42,912 nucleotides of DNA from Hyphomicrobiales bacterium (lineage in GTDB: Bacteria > Pseudomonadota > Alphaproteobacteria > Rhizobiales > JACESI01), in contig JBDWKL010000033.1 in the NCBI GenBank assembly GCA_039973685.1, positions 1 to 42,912 of the forward strand, given 5' to 3'. Within the stretch, counting starts at the first letter, position 1; every line of letters begins with the position of its first letter. The notes beneath the pieces were generated by a model. The model was not told the DNA's origin and searched no databases. It was given only the letters and a program-made list of their open reading frames with translations. Below are positions 26,835 to 34,725 of the stretch, one piece after another. The translations under genes were made by a program, and so were the position numbers.

Positions 26835-26862
26835 AAAAACCCCGCCGTTGAGCGGGGTTTTT
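26835..26862. terminator. Intrinsic terminator after ctpA
   Basis: A stem of AAAAACCCCGC with GCGGGGTTTTT (26835-26845 and 26852-26862) closes a six-base loop CGTTGA. On the minus strand it follows the ctpA stop by under 60 bases and is followed by a T-run, so it can end or attenuate the envC-ctpA transcript before the deacetylase gene. Confidence 0.85.
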
Positions 26863-26890
26863 CAATTTTTCATGTGTTTGCGACGAAAGC

Positions 26891-28228
26891 CTAGTTCGGC
26901 ACACCTTTTGAAGCATCAGGTGGGAACATCGCATGGGTTTGTTTGCCACGTAGAAGATCAAGAGCAAAATCAAGCTGCTTATCGTCCGCACGTTCACGCG
27001 GGAAATAGGCAGGCGAACCCTTTTTCTCACCATCATCATCTTCACTACTGCTTAGATGACGAGGAAGGTCAGCTTCACTCCGATTTACGTCCACACCTTG
27101 CAACTCTTTTGGCAATGGCTGTTCAACATCGATATCCGGTGTGACGCCTTTTGCCTGAATAGAGCGGCCTGATGGTGTGTAGTAACGGGCAGTTGTCAGG
27201 CGGATTGCACCGCTTGACCCGATCGGGATAATCGTTTGTACAGATCCCTTACCAAATGAACGTGATCCGATAATTGTCGCACGACGGTGATCTTGCAGAG
27301 CGCCAGACACAATCTCAGATGCGGAGGCAGAACCACCATTGATCAAAACGATAACAGGCTTGCCTTTGGTCAAATCACCTGAGCGCGCGCTATAGCGTTG
27401 CGTTTCATTGGCATGGCGTCCACGGGTTGAAACGATTTCACCTTTGTCGAGGAAAACATCAGAAACAGCAATCGACTGGTCCAAAAGTCCACCCGGGTTG
27501 TTGCGAAGATCAAGAACGAAGCCTTTTAGCTTGTCGCCAATTTCTTCTGATTGCTTCTCAATCTCAGATTTAACACCGCTGAAAGTCTTTTCATTAAACT
27601 GAGTGATGCGGATATAAGCCACGTCATCTTCAACACGGCCACGCACTGAACGAATTTTGATGATGTCGCGAACAACCGTAATTTTAACTGGCTTGTCGGA
27701 ACCTTCACGAACAATCGTCAAATTAAGCGGTGTTTTCACTTTACCGCGCATTTTTTCAACGGCTTCATTCAACTTCAAGCCACGAATTGCATCACCATCA
27801 AGATGGCTAATCAAGTCACCAGCCAAAACGCCCGCTTTGTCAGCAGGTGTATCAGCAATTGGTGTCACCACACGGACATAGCCCGTTTTCTCATCCAAGG
27901 TAACTTCAATACCAAGTCCACCAAATTCACCCGTCGTTTGGGTGCGCATTTCTTCAAACGCTTTTGGCGGTAGATAGCTGGAATGTGGATCAAGAGACGT
28001 CAACATCCCATTGATCGCGTTTTCGATCAGCTTTTCTTCTTTTGGCTCTTCGACATAATCTGAACGAATGCGTTCAAAAATGTCACCAAACAAATGCAAT
28101 TGGCGATATGTGCTTCGGCTCGCTGCCTCAGCAGATGAGCCAGACAGATAACCACCTTGGGATAGCACTGAAGCACCGATGCCGCCAATCGCTATACCCA
28201 CGACTAATAATGTAAACTTACGAAACAA
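26891..28228 (-). CDS. ctpA: Carboxyl-terminal processing protease (S41)
   Basis: CtpA is a periplasmic Ser/Lys protease that trims or degrades C-termini of envelope proteins. The 445-residue frame begins at a TTG (28228) with a good ribosome site AAGAGGTAAG. A signal peptide covers about 1-34. The PDZ domain is at about 85-170. The S41 core has GGSASASEIVSGALQDH, carrying the nucleophile Ser, and IGSRSFGKGSVQTII, carrying the Lys; the tail is charged and disordered. It lies 36 bases downstream of envC, the usual pair in this class, and ends before a terminator. In other bacteria CtpA-type proteases control cell-wall hydrolases, so it may work on the same pathway as EnvC. Confidence 0.95.
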   Translation of the reverse strand: MFRKFTLLVVGIAIGGIGASVLSQGGYLSGSSAEAASRSTYRQLHLFGDIFERIRSDYVEEPKEEKLIENAINGMLTSLDPHSSYLPPKAFEEMRTQTTGEFGGLGIEVTLDEKTGYVRVVTPIADTPADKAGVLAGDLISHLDGDAIRGLKLNEAVEKMRGKVKTPLNLTIVREGSDKPVKITVVRDIIKIRSVRGRVEDDVAYIRITQFNEKTFSGVKSEIEKQSEEIGDKLKGFVLDLRNNPGGLLDQSIAVSDVFLDKGEIVSTRGRHANETQRYSARSGDLTKGKPVIVLINGGSASASEIVSGALQDHRRATIIGSRSFGKGSVQTIIPIGSSGAIRLTTARYYTPSGRSIQAKGVTPDIDVEQPLPKELQGVDVNRSEADLPRHLSSSEDDDGEKKGSPAYFPRERADDKQLDFALDLLRGKQTHAMFPPDASKGVPN

Positions 28229-28264
28229 GGTGCTTACCTCTTTCCAATATTGGGCCCACCAGCC

Positions 28265-29905
28265 TTAAGATGATTTCGTCCACCAGGACGAAGAATTTAC
28301 AGAATTACCATTCTTCCGTAATTCAACATATAGTATGGGCTGCGTTTGACCAGAAGAAAAATTACTCGCCAACAAGGAAGCTGCATCGGTAGAGACGCCA
28401 GCAAGCCGTTTTGAGCGCTTTCCACCCATGGACGCAACAGGCTCACCCGCAACAATCTTATCGCCAACTTTCACATCAATCTTGTTCATGCCAGCAAGGA
28501 CCATGTGGTATCCGTCACCAACATCAATGATCATAAGTCGATCAAATCCAGAAAACGCACCCGCAAAAACCACACGTCCCGAAGAGGGAGAAACCACGGG
28601 CGCCTGTGCGCGCGTCTCCATGGTTATACCTTCAGATACACCACCCAAACCATCGGCCTCACCAAAAGCACGAAGCAAAACACCGCGCACTGGCAAATTT
28701 AGCGTTCCACGGCTTTTTGCAAAGGATCCCTTAGGGTTAGCGGCGGAATCATCATCGAGCAATGCGTTATAATCAACCACTTCGCGCGCCACATCAGGAA
28801 GAACTGCAGGAGCTTTTCCTTCTTCACTATTGTAAGCCAGAACCACGCCTGCTTCACCGGATTGAGCGAGTGTTTCACCCGCGTCACTTGTCTCAGGCAC
28901 TTCAACCGAACGCAATTCATTGATGTCGGCCAGCGTCTTCAAACGCCCAGCCTCAAAGGCTGCTGTTTTCTTTGCGGCATTGCGTTGTGCCTGTGTTTGC
29001 GCCGCGCGTGATGCAAAATCAATCGTCTCAATTTCATTAGAAACAGATGCGATCAGTTCACGCAGATTTGTAGCTTTACCAAACAGTGATTGATTGTCGT
29101 CCGTGGCGCTCACAAGCTCTTGACCAGACGAAGCCTTGAGGCGCTGATTCTCTTTGATCAACAAATCAAGCCGAACTTGCTCCTCACTGAGGGTACGTTC
29201 TTGGTCAACACGCTTTTGCCATTCGGCCTTAGTGCTGGCAATAATTTTTGAAAGCGAGGTTAGATCCGCGATCAACGCTTCAGCTTCGGTGCGCAATTCA
29301 GGCAATACAGAACCCAACAAAATAGCACTTCGGACAGCCGACAATGTATCACTGGCACTAACCACAATCGCTGGCGGTGGATTTTTGCCCATGCGCTGCA
29401 AAGCGGCAAGCACTTCAGATAAAACCGCGCGACGTGAAATCAGGGATTTTTTGATGATCTTTTCTTGAGCAGCAAAATCATCAAGGCGCTTCTTACTTTT
29501 TAAAACCGCCTCTTCTGTTTGCTGAATAGAACGGGCGGTCGAAATCAACTGATCAACCAGAGCGGTGCGATCTTCATCCAGAGCAGCAACACTGTCTTCC
29601 AGCTCTTTGCGCTTGTTGTTTGAAATGATCAAAGCATCATTGATTTGACGTAAAGCTTCCTCGTGCTCGGCTTTGCGCTGATTAGCGGCCTGCTTCTTCT
29701 TGCCAAAAGAAGGATCAACAGGCGCTGCTTCAAAGGTGGGCGCTACTTCAGGCTGAAGTAGAATTTCACCTTCTTGATTTTGCAGCAAAGCGTCCTGCGC
29801 AAAACCGTTGCTGGTTAAGCCAAACAATGAGACGCAGCTCGCCGCGAGCAACAATGCCCGTGCTTGCCCAAACCCCAGTTTCTTTTGCCTAGTGCGATAA
29901 GACAT
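28265..29905 (-). CDS. envC: EnvC-like murein hydrolase activator (degenerate M23)
   Basis: EnvC-type proteins activate amidases at the division septum. I start it at the ATG at 29905 (546 residues), with AAAGG seven bases upstream; a TTG 39 bases further out is unneeded. After a signal peptide (about 1-37, ending GFAQDA) comes a long coiled coil (about 60-330). A LytM/M23 domain follows at about 415-535 (PVRGVLLRAFGEADGL, VSPSSGRVVFAGAF, KIVAGEPVASMGGK). The zinc ligands of active M23 peptidases are missing: SEGI replaces the HxGxD-type motif and HMVLAG replaces HxH, as in EnvC. It heads envC-ctpA. A CtrA-type box lies 49 bases before the start. Confidence 0.9.
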   Translation of the reverse strand: MSYRTRQKKLGFGQARALLLAASCVSLFGLTSNGFAQDALLQNQEGEILLQPEVAPTFEAAPVDPSFGKKKQAANQRKAEHEEALRQINDALIISNNKRKELEDSVAALDEDRTALVDQLISTARSIQQTEEAVLKSKKRLDDFAAQEKIIKKSLISRRAVLSEVLAALQRMGKNPPPAIVVSASDTLSAVRSAILLGSVLPELRTEAEALIADLTSLSKIIASTKAEWQKRVDQERTLSEEQVRLDLLIKENQRLKASSGQELVSATDDNQSLFGKATNLRELIASVSNEIETIDFASRAAQTQAQRNAAKKTAAFEAGRLKTLADINELRSVEVPETSDAGETLAQSGEAGVVLAYNSEEGKAPAVLPDVAREVVDYNALLDDDSAANPKGSFAKSRGTLNLPVRGVLLRAFGEADGLGGVSEGITMETRAQAPVVSPSSGRVVFAGAFSGFDRLMIIDVGDGYHMVLAGMNKIDVKVGDKIVAGEPVASMGGKRSKRLAGVSTDAASLLASNFSSGQTQPILYVELRKNGNSVNSSSWWTKSS

Positions 29906-29953
29906 CGACAGCCTTTGAGAAGTGATTTCAAACACTATAACCAAACATCTGGG

Positions 29954-29968
29954 TTAACAGGTGTTTAA
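29954..29968. promoter_or_regulatory. CtrA-type box upstream of envC
   Basis: TTAACAGGTGTTTAA is an exact TTAA-N7-TTAA match; read on the minus strand it is TTAAACACCTGTTAACC, with the favoured TTAAC end. It lies 49 bases before the envC ATG in a 135-base gap. CtrA control of division and envelope genes is established in Caulobacter and several Hyphomicrobiales. Its use here is inference. Confidence 0.45.
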
Positions 29969-30040
29969 TCCGCCACATATTTTGAAAAATTGATCACACT
30001 AAAAACCACATCATCGGGCAGTTTTCGCCAGAAATAGGTT

Positions 30041-30523
30041 TCAAATCTTATGATAGGGGTGATTGCCCATAATCGAAATGGCGCGGTAGACTTGTTCTGC
30101 CGCCAGCACCCGCACAATTTGGTGCGGCCATGTCATGGCACCAAAGGCGATGGTTCGTTGCGCCCGTTTGCGCACGGCATCATCCAAACCATCAGCGCCG
30201 CCAATCACAAACACCACTTCTTTCGCCCCATCATCGCGGGCGCGCCCTATCAAACTGGCAAAATCTGGGCTGGAAAGGGTTTTACCCCGTTCATCAAGAG
30301 CAATCACGAAACTTGAGGCATCAATATTGCTCAAAATCTCATCGCCTTCTTGGCGCTTACGGTCAGGACCACGCTGCGCTTTGGATTCGCTATATTCTTT
30401 AACAATGATGGGATGAATGCCCTGCTGTTTACCGCTGGCAGAGGCACGGTCAAAATAACGGGCAAAAAGCTCGCGCTCTGGCCCGTTCTTCATGCGGCCC
30501 ACAGCATGGAGGGATAACTTCAT
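30041..30523 (-). CDS. rlmH: 23S rRNA pseudouridine1915 N3-methyltransferase
   Basis: RlmH is the small SPOUT methyltransferase that modifies 3-methylpseudouridine at 1915 of 23S rRNA, using S-adenosylmethionine. I use the ATG at 30523 (160 residues) because AGGAGG lies six bases before it. The trefoil-knot motifs VFVIGGADGLDDAVRKRA and WPHQIVRVLAAEQVYRA, and the C-terminal GNHPYHK, are all present. It follows rsfS by 42 bases, the classical rsfS-rlmH order, and precedes envC. Confidence 0.96.
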   Translation of the reverse strand: MKLSLHAVGRMKNGPERELFARYFDRASASGKQQGIHPIIVKEYSESKAQRGPDRKRQEGDEILSNIDASSFVIALDERGKTLSSPDFASLIGRARDDGAKEVVFVIGGADGLDDAVRKRAQRTIAFGAMTWPHQIVRVLAAEQVYRAISIMGNHPYHKI

Positions 30524-30565
30524 CAAACCCCTCCTACTCTACTTCTCAAAACACCAAGCACTTGC

Positions 30566-30955
30566 TTAAGCGTTGGCAATAACAGTTTCTTGCCCATTGG
30601 CTACGGACCACATTTTTTCAATGTTATAAAACTCACGCACTTCCGGGCGGAAGATGTGAATAATAACATCGCCTGTATCAACCAACACCCAATCACAATG
30701 GGGCAAGCCTTCAACATGGGCAGAACCATATCCTGCTTCTTTGAGATCACGGGTTAAGCGATCCGCAATCGCTCCGACATGACGGTGCGAGCGGCCAGAT
30801 GCTACAACCATAGCATCGCCGATGCTTGATTTGCCGGTGATGTCGATGGAGACAATCTCTTCGGCTTTAGCATCTTCTAAAGAGGTGATCACAGCGGCAA
30901 AAGCACTGGCTGTAGAAGCCGGTAGTGTTTTTGATATATCTGTTTGGGCCGGCAC
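30566..30955 (-). CDS. rsfS: Ribosomal silencing factor RsfS
   Basis: RsfS (Iojap) binds L14 on the large subunit and blocks subunit joining in starved cells. The frame from GTG at 30955 gives 129 residues with the core SLEDAKAEEIVSIDITGK, VVASGRSHRHVGAIADRL and HCDWVLVDTGDVIIHIF. No ATG is available at the 5' end. GTG has GAGGGG nine bases upstream, while a CTG at 30988, with AAAGGA eight bases before it, is an alternative; an in-frame stop lies further out. It normally follows nadD, but here nothing like nadD is upstream and the neighbouring gene faces the other way. Confidence 0.93.
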   Translation of the reverse strand: MPAQTDISKTLPASTASAFAAVITSLEDAKAEEIVSIDITGKSSIGDAMVVASGRSHRHVGAIADRLTRDLKEAGYGSAHVEGLPHCDWVLVDTGDVIIHIFRPEVREFYNIEKMWSVANGQETVIANA

Positions 30956-31253
30956 AGCAGCAGACCCCTCATCGTGGGAGGTTTTCAGAACTCTTGTCCT
31001 TTCCTAAGACTATGAGTGATGAGGAAATTGAGCGTAAATTTGATCCTGTCGAGCGGCATTCACCGTCGACCAATTGAAGAATTTTGTTTGTCGTCTCTTC
31101 AAAAGAAAAGATCAAGTCCGCTCCAGATGACTTTCATACATTGACGTTAATTTACATCGGGCATTGATGTTAATTTACATCGGGTGATGAATGACTTACT
31201 CAACACGCAGCTATTGTGCGCCCTTTTTGTGAATTTTTCAAGACGTCTAACCC
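30956..31253. promoter_or_regulatory. Intergenic region between rsfS and the BaiN-type gene
   Basis: These 298 bases separate two divergent genes and should hold both promoters. The right half carries the 23-bp tandem repeat listed separately. The only short frame I could read (31012-31077, 21 codons) has no ribosome site. No remnant of nadD or proA was recognised. Confidence 0.4.
31139..31184. repeat. Two tandem copies of a 23-bp repeat
   Basis: CATTGACGTTAATTTACATC-GGG (31139-31161) is followed at once by the same unit with one C-to-T change (31162-31184). The pair lies 70 bases before the BaiN-type gene. Two copies side by side, two turns of helix apart, look like an operator for a protein binding one face of DNA, or a remnant of a longer array. 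Confidence 0.8.
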
Positions 31254-32447
31254 ATGCAGACCCATTATAAAACCGTAATTTTAGGCGCAGGTGCCGCTGG
31301 CATGATGGCCGCGATCCATGCAGGAGGTGATTGCTTGGTGGTTGATCACGCCAAATCACCGGGCGAGAAAATCAGAATTTCAGGTGGCGGGCGGTGTAAT
31401 TTCACCAATATTCACGCCTCTCCTGCCAATTTCATTTCACAAAACAAGCACTTCGCAAAATCAGCGTTAAGCCGTTACACAGCCCGCGATTTCATCAATC
31501 TGGTTGAGGCGCACGGCATTGCCTATCATGAGAAGACTTTGGGCCAGTTGTTTTGTGATGAGAGTGCGAAAGACATTATCGCGTTGCTTTTAAAAGAAAT
31601 GACCAAGGCGGATGCTAAACTTTCGCTCGAAACCAGCTTGACCGACTATCAAAAAACCGAAAGCGGCTTTGCTTTAACCCTCGTTAAGTCTGGCAAAACA
31701 ATAGAAATGACCTGCGAGAATTTCATTGTTGCGTGTGGTGGCAAATCAATTCCCAAAATGGGGGCCACTGGTTTTGGTTATGAGATTGGCGAACAGTTCG
31801 GCCACTCAATCATTGAGACCCGCCCCGCCCTCGTGCCACTCACCTTCGCAGATGACATTTTGGCTTTAACCCAAAAGCTTGCAGGCCTCTCGCTAGATGT
31901 GTCTGTAAAGTGCGGGAAAACCAGCTTTGATGAGGCGATGCTGTTTACTCACCGCGGATTATCTGGCCCTGCAATTTTGCAAATATCATCCTACTGGCGC
32001 GAAAAATCAGAAATCTCTCTAAATTTAAAATCGAAATTAGACTTCTTCTCTTCGTTAAAGGAAGAGCGTGGAAAAAATGGCAAACACGCTCTATTCGCAT
32101 TTTTATCCAGCATGATGCCAAAGCGGCTCGCTGAAGAAATTCTCGCGCGGCTCTCTCTTTCCGGCAATCTTGCGGATCAATCAGATAAAAAACTGCGACA
32201 GTTAAGCGACGCGATCAACAATTGGACGCTTCAGCCCATTGGCTCAGAAGGCTATCGCACAGCCGAGGTGACACTTGGTGGGATCGATACCAAAGATTTA
32301 AATTCTCGCACCCTTGAATCCAAGCATGTGAACGGGCTTTACTTCATTGGCGAAGTTGTCGACGTGACGGGTTGGCTTGGTGGATATAATTTCCAATGGG
32401 CTTGGTCGTCAGGCTTTGCCGCAGGAACCGCCATTGCATCACGATGA
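31254..32447 (+). CDS. BaiN/YhiN-family flavoprotein oxidoreductase
   Basis: This 397-residue protein is a HI0933/YhiN-type NAD(P)/FAD-dependent oxidoreductase. The N-terminal dinucleotide motif is ILGAGAAGMMAAIHAG, then ISGGGRCNFTNIHASP, and the C-terminal flavin motif is YFIGEVVDVTGWLGGYNFQWAWSSGFAAG. In gut clostridia BaiN reduces bile acid intermediates, but most family members have no known substrate, so the name does not imply that reaction. The middle insertion (about 190-320) is typical. Its ribosome site is weak. A tandem repeat lies just upstream and the next gene starts 32 bases downstream, so the two may be co-transcribed. Confidence 0.88.
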   Translation: MQTHYKTVILGAGAAGMMAAIHAGGDCLVVDHAKSPGEKIRISGGGRCNFTNIHASPANFISQNKHFAKSALSRYTARDFINLVEAHGIAYHEKTLGQLFCDESAKDIIALLLKEMTKADAKLSLETSLTDYQKTESGFALTLVKSGKTIEMTCENFIVACGGKSIPKMGATGFGYEIGEQFGHSIIETRPALVPLTFADDILALTQKLAGLSLDVSVKCGKTSFDEAMLFTHRGLSGPAILQISSYWREKSEISLNLKSKLDFFSSLKEERGKNGKHALFAFLSSMMPKRLAEEILARLSLSGNLADQSDKKLRQLSDAINNWTLQPIGSEGYRTAEVTLGGIDTKDLNSRTLESKHVNGLYFIGEVVDVTGWLGGYNFQWAWSSGFAAGTAIASR

Positions 32448-32479
32448 GGCAAGCGTACTAAGTAAAAGAGGAAAATTTG

Positions 32480-33277
32480 ATGGACGCGAATAAAACCGAA
32501 GCGATCGCCCGCAAGCTCTTTAATGCAAACCAAGCACGCGAACGCTTTGCGCCTCTACGCGGTGACGACGAACCGACAACATTAGAAGAAGCTTATAAGA
32601 TCCAAGACGCGCTTTACCGCATCATGCGTGCTGAGACCAAACTCGACAAATTCGGTGGCCACAAGATCGCGCTCACCTCTCCTGACATTCAAGCCATGTG
32701 CGGCGTTGATCAACCCGCATATGGCGGGCTTTTCGACGACAATATTTTTCACACGGGCCATGAGCCAGTTGTCGCCGATTATATTCGTGTAGGCTTTGAA
32801 TTTGAGGTGGCTTTTGAACTGGCAGAAGATGTGCCGCTTGATCAAGCTCCTTTCACCCGCGAGACCATCGCCCCTTTCGTGAAGTCAGCTATGCCAGCGC
32901 TTGAGATGATCGACGACCGCGACGCGGACTATGCCGACCTTGATGCCAAATCTATTTTAGCGGACCGCTGCTGGAATGGCGGCATCGTTCTGGGCAAGCC
33001 GGTTTATGACTGGCAGTCACTAGATATTGGCAATCTTAAGAGCCACGTTGAGTGGAACGGTGAAACAGTGGACCACGGCAACACTGGCAATGCGCTTGGC
33101 CATCCGCTGGAAGGTCTGGCTTGGATTGCGAACCATCTAGCAAAACGCGGCGGTGCATTGACCAAAGGCCAAGTGATCATGACAGGCAGCGCCCTTAAAA
33201 CTCTGTTCCCTAAAGCCGGAGACAAATGCATCTATAAGATTGAAGGGCTTGGTGACGTGATGGCCACGGGGCGTTAA
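32480..33277 (+). CDS. 2-keto-4-pentenoate hydratase/fumarylacetoacetase-family protein
   Basis: This 265-residue protein starts at the ATG at 32480, behind AGAGGAAAATTTG. It is an MhpD-like member of the fumarylacetoacetase superfamily. RVGFEFEVAFELAED holds the acidic metal ligands, and GGLFDDNIFHTGH and VIMTGSALKTLFPKAGD are typical of the hydratase branch. Such enzymes add water to 2-hydroxypentadienoate or decarboxylate oxalocrotonate in aromatic ring breakdown. No other gene of an aromatic pathway is nearby, so the true substrate is open. Its stop codon overlaps that of chrA on the other strand within a shared TTAA. Confidence 0.88.
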   Translation: MDANKTEAIARKLFNANQARERFAPLRGDDEPTTLEEAYKIQDALYRIMRAETKLDKFGGHKIALTSPDIQAMCGVDQPAYGGLFDDNIFHTGHEPVVADYIRVGFEFEVAFELAEDVPLDQAPFTRETIAPFVKSAMPALEMIDDRDADYADLDAKSILADRCWNGGIVLGKPVYDWQSLDIGNLKSHVEWNGETVDHGNTGNALGHPLEGLAWIANHLAKRGGALTKGQVIMTGSALKTLFPKAGDKCIYKIEGLGDVMATGR

Positions 33278-34557
33278 AACCCAGCGAGCGAAAGCCCCAC
33301 ACCACAAACAACCATTACGCCTAACACCATCAAAACGGACCATTTAAGCCGCAGCAACAACACGGCACTAATGAGCGCAAGAATAACCACGCGCCAGTCC
33401 AGAGTGGCTAATTCTGGCAGCCATATTTTGAAAGCTGCCCATTGTACTTGCTGAACATCGGCAAAGAATACATGCAAAGCAAACCAAATACTGAGGTTTA
33501 AAATCACCCCCACCACGGCTGCCGTAATGCCTGCAAGCGCACCCTTTAATCGCGGTTGATCAGATATCCATTCTACATAAGGCGCGAAGGTGAAAATCCA
33601 TAAAAAACACGGCGCGAAGGTCATCCACAAAGTGATGAATGCCGCGATGAACGCAAGGCCGTAACCACCCTGACTGAAGCCCGCGAGGAAGCCGACAAAC
33701 TCCGTCACCAAAATCAACGGGCCGGGTGTGGTTTCTGCAAGGCCGAGACCATCCATCATCTGCCCAGCCTCAAGCCAGCCAAACCCCTGCACCACATCTT
33801 GCGCCATATAAGCAAGAACCGCATAAGCCCCGCCAAAGGTGACAACAGCAAGCTTTGAAAAGAACAAGCCAATCTCAGTCAACACATGATCAGGCAAGAC
33901 CAGCCAAAGGGCCGCAAGCGGTACAAGCCAAATGAAGAGCCAGATTGCGGCGGTCTTTACTGTTCCCGCAAAGGATTGCCCCAAAGCAACAGAGGGTGAG
34001 CGGTCCTCCACTTTATCAATCATCACTGCGCCATAGCCTGCCGCCAGAAGGATGATCAACGGAAAGGGCAAGTTGAGGCTAAAAAGCGCGATAAAGGCGA
34101 GACCCGCAATTACCCAATAATCAAGACGTTTAAGTGCCCGCCTTGCCACTTTGATCAAAGCCTCAATAACGATCACAACAACGGCTGCTTTAATCCCTAA
34201 AAAGATCACGCCCACCAAGGGAACCGCGCCGAAACCTGCATAAAGGCTGGCGAGCAATAAAATAACCAGAGCGCCCGGAAGCACGAAAAGCAAACCTGCA
34301 ATCAGCCCGCCGACCACACCCTTAATGCGCCATCCAGCATAGGTCGCAAGCTGCATCGCCTCCGGTCCAGGCAACAACATACAAAACGATAAAGCGCTTA
34401 AATATTGCGCTTCAGAAAGCCATCGCTTTTCTTCAACCACCACCTTATGCATCAAGGCTATTTGGCCCGCAGGTCCACCGAATGACAGCACACCAATTTT
34501 ACCAAACGCACGAAATAAATCGCGGAAACTATGGTCGCTTGGTGTGGGATTAGTCAT
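33274..34557 (-). CDS. chrA: Chromate transporter
   Basis: ChrA exports chromate from the cytoplasm using the membrane potential. The 427-residue protein starts at the ATG at 34557 and is a full-length bidomain form. The first CHR domain carries SFGGPAGQIALMHKVVVEEKRW and LLPGPEAMQLATYAGW (about 26-80). The second carries TFGGAYAVLAYMAQDVV and ETTPGPLILVTEFVGFLAG (about 240-300). About eleven membrane segments can be traced. No chrB regulator is present in the window. It diverges from the hydroxypyruvate isomerase-like gene across a gap with an inverted repeat, and converges with the hydratase gene with overlapping stops. Confidence 0.93.
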   Translation of the reverse strand: MTNPTPSDHSFRDLFRAFGKIGVLSFGGPAGQIALMHKVVVEEKRWLSEAQYLSALSFCMLLPGPEAMQLATYAGWRIKGVVGGLIAGLLFVLPGALVILLLASLYAGFGAVPLVGVIFLGIKAAVVVIVIEALIKVARRALKRLDYWVIAGLAFIALFSLNLPFPLIILLAAGYGAVMIDKVEDRSPSVALGQSFAGTVKTAAIWLFIWLVPLAALWLVLPDHVLTEIGLFFSKLAVVTFGGAYAVLAYMAQDVVQGFGWLEAGQMMDGLGLAETTPGPLILVTEFVGFLAGFSQGGYGLAFIAAFITLWMTFAPCFLWIFTFAPYVEWISDQPRLKGALAGITAAVVGVILNLSIWFALHVFFADVQQVQWAAFKIWLPELATLDWRVVILALISAVLLLRLKWSVLMVLGVMVVCGVGLSLAGF

Positions 34558-34637
34558 GTCGAGATACACATTGGCGTGGGTGTTGGTAGGGGTCTTTCAT
34601 CCGTCATATCTTTTACCCCCTCTCCATGTCAAAGAAA

Positions 34638-34674
34638 CAAACCGTTGCGGCACTTTTCAACACAATACGGTTTG
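34638..34674. promoter_or_regulatory. Inverted repeat between chrA and hyi
   Basis: CAAACCGT (34638-34645) and ACGGTTTG (34667-34674) form a perfect 8-bp inverted repeat with a 21-base spacer. A CTATAG sequence at 34692-34697 may be the -10 of the hyi promoter, which would put the right arm of the repeat near the -35. This would suit a repressor or activator site, but no regulator gene is adjacent. Confidence 0.35.
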
Positions 34675-34725
34675 CCTGTTTTGAAAAACTGCTATAGCCA
34701 AGGGGCACCATCACGGAGAGACCCC

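Noticed and set aside
31012-31077. 21-codon frame between rsfS and the BaiN-type gene
   Set aside because: Starts with ATG but has no ribosome site, and nothing supports translation.
34531-34725. N-terminal extension of the hydroxypyruvate isomerase-like frame
   Set aside because: It overlaps chrA, has no ribosome site and lacks family resemblance; the ATG at 34726 has GGAG upstream.
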